Shown: in pieces, positions 25,637 to 34,523 of the stretch
Numbering within the stretch: the stretch's first letter is position 1
How the letters are laid out: each line of letters opens with the position of its first letter
Assembly: GCA_965230065.1 (NCBI GenBank)
Contig: OZ245942.1
Location: forward strand, 2,108,001 to 2,172,000
DNA length: 64,000 nt
Direction of reading: 5' to 3'
DNA from: G965230065 sp965230065
GTDB lineage: Bacteria; Bacteroidota; Bacteroidia; Cytophagales; Cyclobacteriaceae
Notes under the pieces: model-generated
Seen by the model: only the letters and a program-made list of their open reading frames with translations
Databases searched by the model: none
Told to the model about the DNA's origin: nothing
Made by a program: the position numbers and the translations under genes

Positions 25637-27118
25637 ATGAAAATTTGTATTTCTTTTATTGGCATAATAGCATTTATATCGGGCTGTGGAGATGTGAAAG
25701 AGAAAGCTATTGAAGCACCTCCCAATATTTTGCTTATTGTGTCGGAAGATCACGGTCCGCACTTATCATGTTATGGTGACACGATTATTCATACGCCAAA
25801 TCTGGATAATATTGCAAATGAAGGGATGTTGTTCAAAAACGCCTACGTAACGCAATCGGTGTGCAGCCCCTCCAGAAGTAGTATTCTTACTGGCTTATAT
25901 CCCCACCAAAATGGCCATTTAGGACTTGCTACCCATGGATACCATTTTGTGGGAGAGGTAGACAATGTTTATGCTATGTTGCAAGAGGCTGGTTATCGAA
26001 CAGGGATGATTGGAAAGTTGCATTTAAGCCCTGAGCATGATTTTCCGATTGATTTCCACCCTATCACAGGATCAAATTTTGATAAACTGGATTTGAATCA
26101 ATATTGGAGTTATGCTGAAACTTTCATGAATGCATCAGAGTCTCCCTTTTTTTTAATGGTAAATTTTCCGGATGCACACTGGCCTTTGCAAGATAAAGTG
26201 CAAGGTCATCCTAAAAACACCGTGACACCTGAAGATGTTGTTTCTTTTCCTTACATCGGTTACGACAATGAAAGAATTCGAGGTGTTACAGCCAATTATT
26301 ACAATTGCATTTTACGCCTTGATGAGTGTGTTGGTAATTTGATGAGTGCGCTGGAGAATTCAGGGGTAAAAGATAATACCCTGGTCATCTATCTCTCAGA
26401 TCATGGCGACCAGATGGGGAGAGGTAAGTTTGATGTGTACGAGGCAGGCACAAAAGTCCCATTCCTGGTAAAATGGCCAGAGAGGGTTCCCCAGAAGGTT
26501 GAGACAGAAGCATTGGTGTCAGCCGTCGATATTGTTCCGACGATCCTTGATGCTGTTGGTGCGAAGACACCTGATAATGTTGCCGGAAAAAGTTTGCTTC
26601 CCTTATTTGAAAATCCGGAGATGCATTTCAGGGATTACCTGTTTGTGGAAAAAAACTGCGATACCAAAAGCACTTACTTTCCAAGGAGAGCTGTAAGAGG
26701 CAAAAAATACAAATTAATCTATAGCTTGTTGAATGATAGAAAAAACCCGGCTGCTGAAGTGTATTTAGATCACCCTGCTCACTCAAAACCTGAATACGTA
26801 GGATGCCCTACGCTGTATGAATTGAAAGGTTTGCCACGACCGATTCAAAATATGTATCTTGCCTGGCTTCGCCCTCCTAAAGTACAACTTTATGATTTGG
26901 AGAGTGATCCCTGGGAGTTCAATGACCTTGCAGCTGATCCCGAGTATGCTCATGTAAAAGAGAAATTGCTGAACGAATTATTTGCTTGGCAGGAAAAAAC
27001 AGATGATCCATTGAGACTTCCGGAAAAACTGAAAGAGCTAACCACAGAACATGATACAATTGAAACATCAAGGTATCGGAAAAACTGGCAGTATCCCGCA
27101 TATCTTTATGAAAAATAA
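25637..27118 (+). CDS. Type I sulfatase (family S1), lipoprotein
   Basis: 493 residues. A lipoprotein signal (GIIAFISGCGD, Cys about 17) anchors it to the membrane. The sulfatase core is clear: metal site LLIVSEDHGPHLSCYG, then CSPSRSSILTGLYPHQ in which the Cys is converted to formylglycine, VIYLSDHGDQMGR with the second metal site, and KWPERVP. It would remove sulfate esters from the glycan before or during import. It needs a formylglycine-generating or anSME enzyme encoded elsewhere, since none is in this window. It follows susD by 96 bases, so an internal promoter is possible. Confidence 0.93.
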   Translation: MKICISFIGIIAFISGCGDVKEKAIEAPPNILLIVSEDHGPHLSCYGDTIIHTPNLDNIANEGMLFKNAYVTQSVCSPSRSSILTGLYPHQNGHLGLATHGYHFVGEVDNVYAMLQEAGYRTGMIGKLHLSPEHDFPIDFHPITGSNFDKLDLNQYWSYAETFMNASESPFFLMVNFPDAHWPLQDKVQGHPKNTVTPEDVVSFPYIGYDNERIRGVTANYYNCILRLDECVGNLMSALENSGVKDNTLVIYLSDHGDQMGRGKFDVYEAGTKVPFLVKWPERVPQKVETEALVSAVDIVPTILDAVGAKTPDNVAGKSLLPLFENPEMHFRDYLFVEKNCDTKSTYFPRRAVRGKKYKLIYSLLNDRKNPAAEVYLDHPAHSKPEYVGCPTLYELKGLPRPIQNMYLAWLRPPKVQLYDLESDPWEFNDLAADPEYAHVKEKLLNELFAWQEKTDDPLRLPEKLKELTTEHDTIETSRYRKNWQYPAYLYEK

Positions 27119-27139
27119 ACCTATTAAGGATCACAAATA

Positions 27140-29179
27140 ATGAATAAACAACGAATAACAGCCTGTCTCTTGGGGGTGATCATTATCATGATGTGCCCAT
27201 CGGTAATTGCACAAATCAATCAGCACAAAGTTACGGTCAGAAAGATATGGGACGATGGGCAATATAATGCATTTACCTCTCTCATTTACTTTAAGGGTGA
27301 TTTTTATTGTTCTTTCCGTCAGGGTAGTGATCATGTGGGAGGAGAAGATGGTACCATTCGAATAATAAAATCAGGTGATGGAAAAGAATGGGAAGCTGTA
27401 GCCACTATTGAGAAAACCGGATTTGATCTCAGAGACTCAAAACTGTCTGTAACCCCCGATGGAAAAATCATGGTAATGATGGGCGGGGCCGTATATCAAA
27501 ACAAAAAACTTCTGAAAAGAGTAGGTCACGTTTCGTTTTCTGATCGTTCAGGAAAACGCTTTACCTCCCCACTGCCAGTGAATGTTCCTGCCGGCATCCG
27601 TTCAGAGAATGATTGGCTGTGGAATGTAACATGGCATGATAAGGTAGCTTATGGCGTTTTAAAACAATATACCGATCACCTGGAGGGAGATAATATAAAG
27701 AAAATTTCTTTACTAAAGTCATCCGATGGAATTAATTACGAATTGGTGAAAAAATTCGATGAGGTTGAAGGCAACCCCAATGAAACCACAGTACGTTTTG
27801 CACCTGATGGAGAAATGTTCCTCATGGTACGCAGAGACATTGATGGTCTTTGGGGCAGAAGCCACCCCCCCTACAAAGAGTGGGAGTGGGTAAATGCCGG
27901 TATGCGTTTTGGAGGGCCAGATTTTGCCCCTTTGGATGATGTCCTCTTCATTGCAGGCACAAGGGTATATGCTGAAACGCAGCAGACCGGAATCTTTTTG
28001 GTAAACAAAGCGGGGCAATTCAGAGAAATACTCCGTTTGCCTTCAGGGGGAGACACAAGCTATCCGGGTTTTGTAGTTCAAAAAGAGAAAGTATTCGTAT
28101 CCTATTATTCTTCTCATGAAGAAGGAACGTCCATTTATTTCGCTGAAATACCTATGTCAGTCATAGAGAATGCCCTAAAACCGCCCCCAATGGTAGAAGC
28201 GAAAAAGATATGGGATAAGGCTCCTCACAATGCATTTACTGACTTGGTCAGGTTCAGGGGGAAATTCTATTGCACATTCCGAGAAGGGCAAACGCACGTG
28301 AGTGGAAATGATGGCAGCATTCGTGTAATTGTTTCTGAAGACGGGGAAAACTGGAAATCAGCTGCCCTCATACAACAGGAGGACGTAGACCTTCGAGATC
28401 CTAAGCTGTCTGTAATGCCCAATGGCAAGTTGATGCTTGTATGCGGCGGATCTGTTTATGATGGAAAAAAAGTGATGGAATGGCATACAAGAGTTATGTA
28501 CTCTGAGGACGGAACGGAGTGGACGCCGCCCTTGCGTGTAAAGGGAATTCCGGCCAATAACTGGATTTTTGGAATCACCTGGGCGGGCGATACAGGGTAC
28601 GTGGCCCCTCGTATATGTGGGGCAGACCCTGAAACCGGTGAAGTAGTTCAGGAAAATACCAGAATCATAGTATACAAAACCTCAGATGGTTTGAATTACG
28701 AACAGGTGAGTGATGATCTTACTGCTTCAAACTTTGAGTGTGCTGGTGGTTGTGGAGAGTCATCTGTGCAGTTCAAGGCAGACAGTACCATGGTGGTGAT
28801 TGTACGTATTCCAGGCCGCGGTAAATTGCTTTTTAGTAAGCCACCCTATAAAAAATACAGTGTGGTAGATATTCAGCATGGCATGGGTGGACCAGATTTT
28901 ATGCAGTTATCAGATAAAGTATGGGTGGTAGGTACAAGAGAATATCTGGATGAAAGGCCCAAAGGAAGGGACGGAAAAGCCATGGTCTTGTTAAAAGTAG
29001 ATGAGAATGGTATATACGAACGGTTGGCTGAACTACCCTCAGGGGGTGATAACTCTTATCCGGGAATGGTTGAATATGATGGAAACCTGTGGGTATCTTA
29101 TTATTCTTCTCATGAAGAAAAAACCTCAATTTATCTTGCTAAGATACCCCTTTCACAGTTAAACGTAAATGAAAAATAA
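27140..29179 (+). CDS. Tandem-duplicated sialidase-like (BNR propeller) exo-glycosidase
   Basis: 679 residues, secreted (signal ending SVIAQ about residue 25). It contains two copies of one sialidase-like domain (about 28-345 and 352-675). Each opens with KIWD-x4-NAFT and FYCSFRQG or FYCTFREG, has Asp-box-like motifs (SGDGKEW, SEDGENW, SEDGTEW), a Glu (ETTVRF or ESSVQF), further Arg (MVRRD, VRIPG, GTRVY, GTREY) and a late Tyr in SGGDTSYPG or SGGDNSYPG. These match the Arg, Glu and Tyr layout of GH33 sialidases. The neighbouring N-acetylneuraminate lyase makes sialidase activity likely. Which half is active, or both, is unknown. Confidence 0.8.
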   Translation: MNKQRITACLLGVIIIMMCPSVIAQINQHKVTVRKIWDDGQYNAFTSLIYFKGDFYCSFRQGSDHVGGEDGTIRIIKSGDGKEWEAVATIEKTGFDLRDSKLSVTPDGKIMVMMGGAVYQNKKLLKRVGHVSFSDRSGKRFTSPLPVNVPAGIRSENDWLWNVTWHDKVAYGVLKQYTDHLEGDNIKKISLLKSSDGINYELVKKFDEVEGNPNETTVRFAPDGEMFLMVRRDIDGLWGRSHPPYKEWEWVNAGMRFGGPDFAPLDDVLFIAGTRVYAETQQTGIFLVNKAGQFREILRLPSGGDTSYPGFVVQKEKVFVSYYSSHEEGTSIYFAEIPMSVIENALKPPPMVEAKKIWDKAPHNAFTDLVRFRGKFYCTFREGQTHVSGNDGSIRVIVSEDGENWKSAALIQQEDVDLRDPKLSVMPNGKLMLVCGGSVYDGKKVMEWHTRVMYSEDGTEWTPPLRVKGIPANNWIFGITWAGDTGYVAPRICGADPETGEVVQENTRIIVYKTSDGLNYEQVSDDLTASNFECAGGCGESSVQFKADSTMVVIVRIPGRGKLLFSKPPYKKYSVVDIQHGMGGPDFMQLSDKVWVVGTREYLDERPKGRDGKAMVLLKVDENGIYERLAELPSGGDNSYPGMVEYDGNLWVSYYSSHEEKTSIYLAKIPLSQLNVNEK

Positions 29180-29189
29180 CTATTGAATA

Positions 29190-29960
29190 ATGAATTTATC
29201 GAACATTTATTTCGCTCTGATTCTACTGAGTGCAATGACCTTCGGAGCTTGCCAGCAAAAAGAAGCAGAAGAGCCTCTACAAGTAATACTTTGTATTGGC
29301 CAATCTAATATGGCTGGAAGAGCGCCTATACCATCTGAAGATACCACCACCCTGAAAAAGGTTTATCTCTTTAACGATCAGGATAAGTGGGAGCTTGCTA
29401 AAAACCCATTGAACAGGTACTCTACCATACGGAAGGAAATGTCCATGCAGCGCCTTAGCCTGGCCTGGACCTTTTCCAAAACGCTGAGTGAAAAATACCC
29501 TGAAACAAAATTCGGACTGGTGGTTAATGTGAGGGGGGGTACTTCCATAGATTCCTGGGGCAAAGGAAGTTATTATTACAATGAGGCAGTGATAAAAGCG
29601 CTAAAAGCCCAGCGAGATGGCGGAGAAATTATTGGCGTAATTTGGCATCAGGGAGAAGGAGACCGAAACAAGTCGGAAGGGTATTCCGATAAGTTTGCCG
29701 ATATGATGCAGCATTTGAGAAAAGATTTAGATTCTTCTGATTTGCCTGTAGTAATTGGTGAGATTGGTGACTGGAGAGGAAATTCCAAATCTATCAACCA
29801 GGAAATTGTTTCAATTCCTGAAAAAGTACCTCACGTAGCCTGTGTGAGCGCTGAACAACTAACCCATATGGGCGATTCATTGCATTTCAGCGCTGATGCA
29901 CAACACGAATTGGGAAAAAGATACGCTGATAAATTTATGAAGATGGTCAATATAAAATAG
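29190..29960 (+). CDS. SASA-domain carbohydrate acetylesterase (sialate O-acetylesterase-like) lipoprotein
   Basis: 256 residues. A lipobox (LLSAMTFGACQQ) is near residue 21. The SGNH core follows: VILCIGQSNMAGRAP carries the nucleophile Ser, GGTSIDSWG the second block, GVIWHQGEGDRN the third and a late DSLHFSADAQ the Asp/His pair. The family (DUF303, CE6-like) removes acetyl groups from sugars including O-acetylated sialic acids, which fits the sialidase 11 bases upstream and the lyase downstream. Confidence 0.86.
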   Translation: MNLSNIYFALILLSAMTFGACQQKEAEEPLQVILCIGQSNMAGRAPIPSEDTTTLKKVYLFNDQDKWELAKNPLNRYSTIRKEMSMQRLSLAWTFSKTLSEKYPETKFGLVVNVRGGTSIDSWGKGSYYYNEAVIKALKAQRDGGEIIGVIWHQGEGDRNKSEGYSDKFADMMQHLRKDLDSSDLPVVIGEIGDWRGNSKSINQEIVSIPEKVPHVACVSAEQLTHMGDSLHFSADAQHELGKRYADKFMKMVNIK

Positions 29961-29961
29961 T

Positions 29962-30663
29962 ATGATGAAATTAGACAGCAGATTATACTCAATATTTTTG
30001 TTGATAATTACCCCTGCCATAGTTTCCTTGAACCTGCTACGTTTGCCTACCTGCTTCTTAATAGGGGATAGTATTTCTGTACAATATGCTCCTTATTTAG
30101 AAAAGTATTTGGATGGAATTGTGGTACTAGACCGGAAAGATGGAGACGCTGAAGCTTATAAAAACCTGGATATTCCAAGAGGAGCCAGTGGAGGAGATTC
30201 GAAAATGGTATTGGATTTTTTAAAAGTACAGTTAAAAGATCCTTCTTTTCAGCCTGATTATTTTGTCTTTAACTTCGGCTTGCACGATATAAAGCACAAT
30301 CTCCCAAAGGGAGAGATTCAGATTGGGTTGGAGGATTATAAGGATAATCTCACCACGGTGATTCGTCTTTTGAAAGAGCGAAATATCAAACCCATCTGGA
30401 TACGAACTACGCCTGTTATTGACAGTGTTCATAATAGCCGTCAGCCAGCCTTTAAGCGGTATGCAAAAGACTTAAAATTGTATAATCAAACAGCTGATGA
30501 AATTTGTAAAACAGCACAAATTCCCGTCATTGACCTGAACACATTTACAGCAAAACAAATCCCGGAACACTATATTGATCATGTACATTTTGATGAAACA
30601 ACCCGGGCCCTGCAAGCTGCCTATCTGTCGGGAGCAATTCAACAGATTATTTTAACCTATTAA
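29962..30663 (+). CDS. SGNH/GDSL-family hydrolase, probably exported
   Basis: 233 residues. After an N-terminal hydrophobic segment (LYSIFLLIITPAIVSLNLL) come the four SGNH blocks: FLIGDSISVQY (nucleophile Ser), a Gly in GASGGDSKM, NFGLHDIKHN and DHVHFDE with the catalytic Asp and His. It is not closely like the SASA-type protein next to it, so the locus encodes two different esterases. The gene starts 1 base after the preceding stop. Likely role: deacylation of the same glycan. Confidence 0.82.
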   Translation: MMKLDSRLYSIFLLIITPAIVSLNLLRLPTCFLIGDSISVQYAPYLEKYLDGIVVLDRKDGDAEAYKNLDIPRGASGGDSKMVLDFLKVQLKDPSFQPDYFVFNFGLHDIKHNLPKGEIQIGLEDYKDNLTTVIRLLKERNIKPIWIRTTPVIDSVHNSRQPAFKRYAKDLKLYNQTADEICKTAQIPVIDLNTFTAKQIPEHYIDHVHFDETTRALQAAYLSGAIQQIILTY

Positions 30664-30794
30664 AAATATTTCACTTTCAGATGATTTAATCCTGAATAAA
30701 GGATAAAGGTATGCGCTAATAAAGCAAACTACTGAAATTGTTAGCGATTAAAATTGTACTTCTATATTATTAATTATTATCTAATTTAAAAATT

Positions 30795-31577
30795 ATGGAG
30801 ATTATTATTAAAGAGAATAAATGCGATATAGCTGAAATTGCAGGGAAACAGGCTGTCCAAATACTAAATGAGGCAATTGCAGAGAAGGGTGTAGCAGGCA
30901 TCATTGTAGCAACCGGGGCAAGTCAGGATGAAATCCTAAATTATATAACTACCGAAGGGAAAGAAGAAGTTGATTGGACAAAAGTTGTGGTATTTCACCT
31001 GGATGAATATATCGGTATTACTGATGATCATTCAGCGAGTTTCAGGAAGTACCTGAAAGACCGTTTTCTTAATATCGTTGGGCCAGTAAGAGAAATGAAT
31101 TGTGTAATAGGCGATGCCAAAGATGCTAAGGAAGAATGCAAACGCATAGGAGCCGCCATTGCAAAATATGAAATTGATCTTGCCATTGTAGGCATCGGAG
31201 AAAACGGACACCTGGCTTTCAACGATCCTCCGGCAGATTTCACCACCGAGGCACCTTATATTGTAGTAGACCTAGACGAGCGGTGCAGAATGCAACAGGT
31301 AAATGAAGGGTGTTTTCCTTCTCTGGAAGCTGTGCCCCGACAGGCCATCAGCATGTCGGTGCAACAAATTTTAAAATCTAAAAACATCATTTGTTTTGTG
31401 CCTGATTTACGCAAATCGGAAGCTGTGAAGAATTGTTTGGAAAATGAAATTTCTAACCAGTATCCCTCTAGTATTTTAAGGCAACACGCTTCCTGTTTTG
31501 TGTATCTTGATAAAGATTCATCATCTCTCCTTGAGAGAGGAAGTACAAGGAAACTAGAAAATGCCTCTTCTCATTAA
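30795..31577 (+). CDS. nagB: Glucosamine-6-phosphate deaminase
   Basis: 260 residues. It converts glucosamine-6-P to fructose-6-P plus ammonia. Motifs: VATGASQDEILNYI (phosphate loop region), VVFHLDEYIGI with the catalytic Asp and Glu, IVGIGENGHLAFNDPP with active-site His, and the later VPRQAISMSV. It is a little shorter at the C-terminus than E. coli NagB and lacks the allosteric loop residues, as in many Bacteroidota. There is a 131-base gap before it, so it may start its own transcript. It acts after NagA. Confidence 0.88.
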   Translation: MEIIIKENKCDIAEIAGKQAVQILNEAIAEKGVAGIIVATGASQDEILNYITTEGKEEVDWTKVVVFHLDEYIGITDDHSASFRKYLKDRFLNIVGPVREMNCVIGDAKDAKEECKRIGAAIAKYEIDLAIVGIGENGHLAFNDPPADFTTEAPYIVVDLDERCRMQQVNEGCFPSLEAVPRQAISMSVQQILKSKNIICFVPDLRKSEAVKNCLENEISNQYPSSILRQHASCFVYLDKDSSSLLERGSTRKLENASSH

Positions 31578-31671
31578 CTTAAGTAAATATGATCCAATAG
31601 TTGCCTTGTAGGTCGGAATTTAATGTCCTGGCCTATAGGGCAAAAGCTATAAAAAATGATTATTCATTGTT

Positions 31672-32757
31672 ATGTCTGAAGAATACATTGGCTCAATAAA
31701 ACTATACAAAGCGGTGGCTCCTTTAAAAAAGCCCATTGCAGATGCTACTCATTCTCTGCCTGAAATATCTTTTCTTGTGCTGAGAATTACTACCAAAACG
31801 GGCATCACCGGGGAAGGATACTTACTCCGATTTCATTACGCACCCAATGCAATTATCGGGGCCATTAAAGATACCAGCGAACTAGTCAGAAAATTCAGTA
31901 TTTGGGAAACTGATAAATTTAATCGGCATGCTTTAGCAGCAGATGAATATTTTGGGAATACAGGGCTGCTTAATTGGGCGCGGTGCTTATTCAATATTGC
32001 CCTGTGGGATGCCAAAGGAAAATACCTGAACCTCCCCATTCAAAAGATATTCGGTGTCCACCAGGATAAGGTGCCGGTATATGGCAGTGGTGGGTGGTTA
32101 TCTTATACCATTGATGAATTAATTGCTGAAGTAAGTGATTATAAAAACCGCGGTTTCAAAGCAGTGAAGATAAAAGTAGGTTCGCCCGATTGGAAAACTG
32201 ATTTGTTCCGCTTGAAAAAAGTGCGAGAAGCAGTAGGAAAGGAGGTAAATATCATGATGGATGCCAATCAGGGCATGGGTGTTGCCGATGCCGTTCAGCT
32301 ATCGCTGGCTGCTAAGGATTTGAATATTTTTTGGTTTGAAGAGCCTGTTCATCACCAAAATTTTGACGGATATAAGAAACTCAAAGAAAAGACGGGGATT
32401 TCTTTGGCTATGGGCGAGCGTGAATTTGACACACTTGCATTGCGAGAATTGCTCATCAGGAATGCCATCGATATATGGCAGCCTGATTTGTTACGGATTG
32501 GAAGTGTAGAAGCATGGCGAGAGAGTGCAGCTTTGGCTGCCAGTTTTCATATTCCGGTGATGCCTCACTATTATAAAGATTATGACGTGCCTTTGCTGTG
32601 CACAATTCCCAATGGTGCAGGTGCAGAATCATTTGACTGGATAGACCCTTTGATTGACAACCCTATTCGCATTGAGCAGGGTTTTGCTTATCCGCACGAG
32701 GCACCGGGATGGGGCTTTTCTTTTTTAGATGAATACTTGGAAGAGATTAAGTTGTAA
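31672..32757 (+). CDS. Enolase-superfamily enzyme (mandelate racemase/muconate lactonizing type), cytoplasmic
   Basis: 361 residues without a signal. Active-site elements: AVKIKVGSP with the Lys-x-Lys pair, IMMDANQGM metal Asp, FWFEEPVHH metal Glu, LAMGEREF metal Glu, and MPHYYKD with the catalytic His. This is the mandelate racemase subgroup with both a Lys and a His base, used by many sugar-acid dehydratases. The gene is followed 2 bases later by an SDR dehydrogenase and then by the neuraminate lyase, which suggests a role in the degradation of a sugar acid. The substrate is not known. Confidence 0.84.
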   Translation: MSEEYIGSIKLYKAVAPLKKPIADATHSLPEISFLVLRITTKTGITGEGYLLRFHYAPNAIIGAIKDTSELVRKFSIWETDKFNRHALAADEYFGNTGLLNWARCLFNIALWDAKGKYLNLPIQKIFGVHQDKVPVYGSGGWLSYTIDELIAEVSDYKNRGFKAVKIKVGSPDWKTDLFRLKKVREAVGKEVNIMMDANQGMGVADAVQLSLAAKDLNIFWFEEPVHHQNFDGYKKLKEKTGISLAMGEREFDTLALRELLIRNAIDIWQPDLLRIGSVEAWRESAALAASFHIPVMPHYYKDYDVPLLCTIPNGAGAESFDWIDPLIDNPIRIEQGFAYPHEAPGWGFSFLDEYLEEIKL

Positions 32758-32759
32758 TT

Positions 32760-33521
32760 ATGGCTTTAGATGCATTTTCATTAGAGGGCAAACTGGCTCT
32801 CATTACCGGAGGAGGCACAGGTATTGGTCTTGGTATTGCCAAAGCATTTGTTAGCGCCGGAGCAAGGGTGGTAATTACTGGAAGAAGAAAGGAAGTTTTA
32901 ATAAATGCGGTGAGTATACTAGGACAAAAGGCTTCTTATATTCAAAACGATATTACGGATGTAGCAGGAATTCCCGGATTAGTATCAGGCATTGAAGAAC
33001 AGACCGGAGCGATTGATATTTTGGTAAATAATGCTGGAAAGCATCTTAAAAAGCCGGCTCAAGATACTTCAGACGAGGAGTTTTATCAGGTAACCAATAC
33101 CAACTTACTGAGTGTATTTAGCCTTACTCGAGCTTGTGCAGAAAATATGATAAAAAGAAAGCAAGGGTGCATATTAATGATCAGCTCAATGACCGCTTTT
33201 TTTGGTGTAGATCGTGTGGTAGCCTATGGAGTTTCGAAGGCAGGCTTAACCGGGTTAATAAATAGCTTAGTCACTGAATATTCAAAAAGTAATATCAGGG
33301 TAAATGCTATTGCTCCGGGTTGGATTGAGTCTGATATTTTTTTGAAAGCCATTGAGTCAGATGATGACCGCAGGCAAAAGATAGTAAATAAAATTGCCAT
33401 GAATGGTTTTGGCAAACCAGAAGATATTGGACATGCTGCAGTTTACTTATGTTCAGCGGCTGCTCGCTATGTAACAGGCACTATTCTTCGGGTGGATGGA
33501 GGGGCTGCAGTTAACATGTGA
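32760..33521 (+). CDS. SDR-family NAD(P)-dependent oxidoreductase
   Basis: 253 residues, a classical short-chain dehydrogenase. Cofactor motif ITGGGTGIGLGIA (about 15-27), DILVNNAGKH, the catalytic Ser in ILMISSMTAF, catalytic Tyr and Lys in VAYGVSKAG, then APGWIESDI. It starts 2 bases after the enolase-superfamily gene and is translationally coupled. Related SDRs oxidise N-acetylmannosamine (EC 1.1.1.233, described from a Flavobacterium) or sugar acids; I cannot choose between these from sequence. Confidence 0.88.
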   Translation: MALDAFSLEGKLALITGGGTGIGLGIAKAFVSAGARVVITGRRKEVLINAVSILGQKASYIQNDITDVAGIPGLVSGIEEQTGAIDILVNNAGKHLKKPAQDTSDEEFYQVTNTNLLSVFSLTRACAENMIKRKQGCILMISSMTAFFGVDRVVAYGVSKAGLTGLINSLVTEYSKSNIRVNAIAPGWIESDIFLKAIESDDDRRQKIVNKIAMNGFGKPEDIGHAAVYLCSAAARYVTGTILRVDGGAAVNM

Positions 33522-33612
33522 CTGTTTTATAGATAAAGCGAAGAAGAAATTTTAAGAAAATATATTGAAATGGCATTTTGCCAATAACGCTTGAATAACT
33601 ACATACAACAAT

Positions 33613-34518
33613 ATGGAAAAATTTCAATTAACCGGCTTAATTGCTCCGGTTTTCACTCCTTTTGATCAATCAGGAAATCTTAATGTAAAGGCGATAGAAA
33701 GATATGCCAATTACCTCATATCCAAAGATATGAAAGGAGTTTTTGTAAATGGTACTTCTGGCGAAGGATTGTTGATGTCGGTAAAGGAACGAAAACAATT
33801 ATTAGAAGCCTGGATGCCTTTTCAGTCCAGTCTGAAAATCATCGCACATATTTCTACAACCAATTATGTAGAGTCATCTGATTTGGCAAAGCATGCGGCC
33901 GGTGTAGGAGCGGATGCCGTATCCTGCATGGGGCCTTGCTATTTGCCACCTAAGGGAGTAGAAGAATTAGTAGCATTCAATGCTATTGTAGCAGCATCGG
34001 TTCCGGAAACTCCATATTACTATTACCACTTGCCGCCGGTATCTGGTGTGCATGTCAAGATGAATGAGTTTTTGAAATTGGCCGGGGCGAGGATTCCAAA
34101 CCTGGCAGGCATCAAATTTACCTCACCGGATATCATGGATATGCAGGAATGTTTATTGATGGATAATAAAAAATACGACATTCTTCATGGTCACGATGGG
34201 CTTTTTCTGAGTGGGTTAAGTGCCGGAGTGGCTGGAGGGATAGGAACCGCTTATAATCTCATTTCTGAATTGTTCCACAACATCATGCATGCTTTCAAAA
34301 AGGGGGATATGGAAACGGCTCGTAAGTTACAACTGCGTGGGGTACATTATTTAAAAGTGATGCATAAATATGAAAACTCTGTTGTAAGCACCAAAGCCAT
34401 GCTCAATGTTTTGGGCTTAGAGCTAGGGCCGTGCAGGCTTCCGCTAAAAAATCTTACTAAAAACGAAATTGATAACCTGGAGAAAGACCTGAAGGCTTTA
34501 GAATTTTTTAGCGCCTAG
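33613..34518 (+). CDS. nanA: N-acetylneuraminate lyase-type aldolase
   Basis: 301 residues of the DapA/NanA aldolase family. It cleaves sialic acid to N-acetylmannosamine and pyruvate through a Schiff base. Key residues: G47-T48-S49-G50-E51 (pyruvate carboxylate site), Tyr138 in YYYYHLPPVSG, and Lys168 in AGIKFTSPD, which forms the Schiff base. The stretch YYYHLPPVSGV and IKFTSPDIMD resembles animal and bacterial NAL rather than dihydrodipicolinate synthase. It is in the operon 5 bases before the symporter gene. Confidence 0.85.
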   Translation: MEKFQLTGLIAPVFTPFDQSGNLNVKAIERYANYLISKDMKGVFVNGTSGEGLLMSVKERKQLLEAWMPFQSSLKIIAHISTTNYVESSDLAKHAAGVGADAVSCMGPCYLPPKGVEELVAFNAIVAASVPETPYYYYHLPPVSGVHVKMNEFLKLAGARIPNLAGIKFTSPDIMDMQECLLMDNKKYDILHGHDGLFLSGLSAGVAGGIGTAYNLISELFHNIMHAFKKGDMETARKLQLRGVHYLKVMHKYENSVVSTKAMLNVLGLELGPCRLPLKNLTKNEIDNLEKDLKALEFFSA

Positions 34519-34523
34519 CAAAT

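Noticed and set aside
28594..28608. GGGTACGTGGCCCC, resembling the LacI operator core
   Set aside because: It has an extra base that breaks the symmetry and lies inside the sialidase coding sequence.
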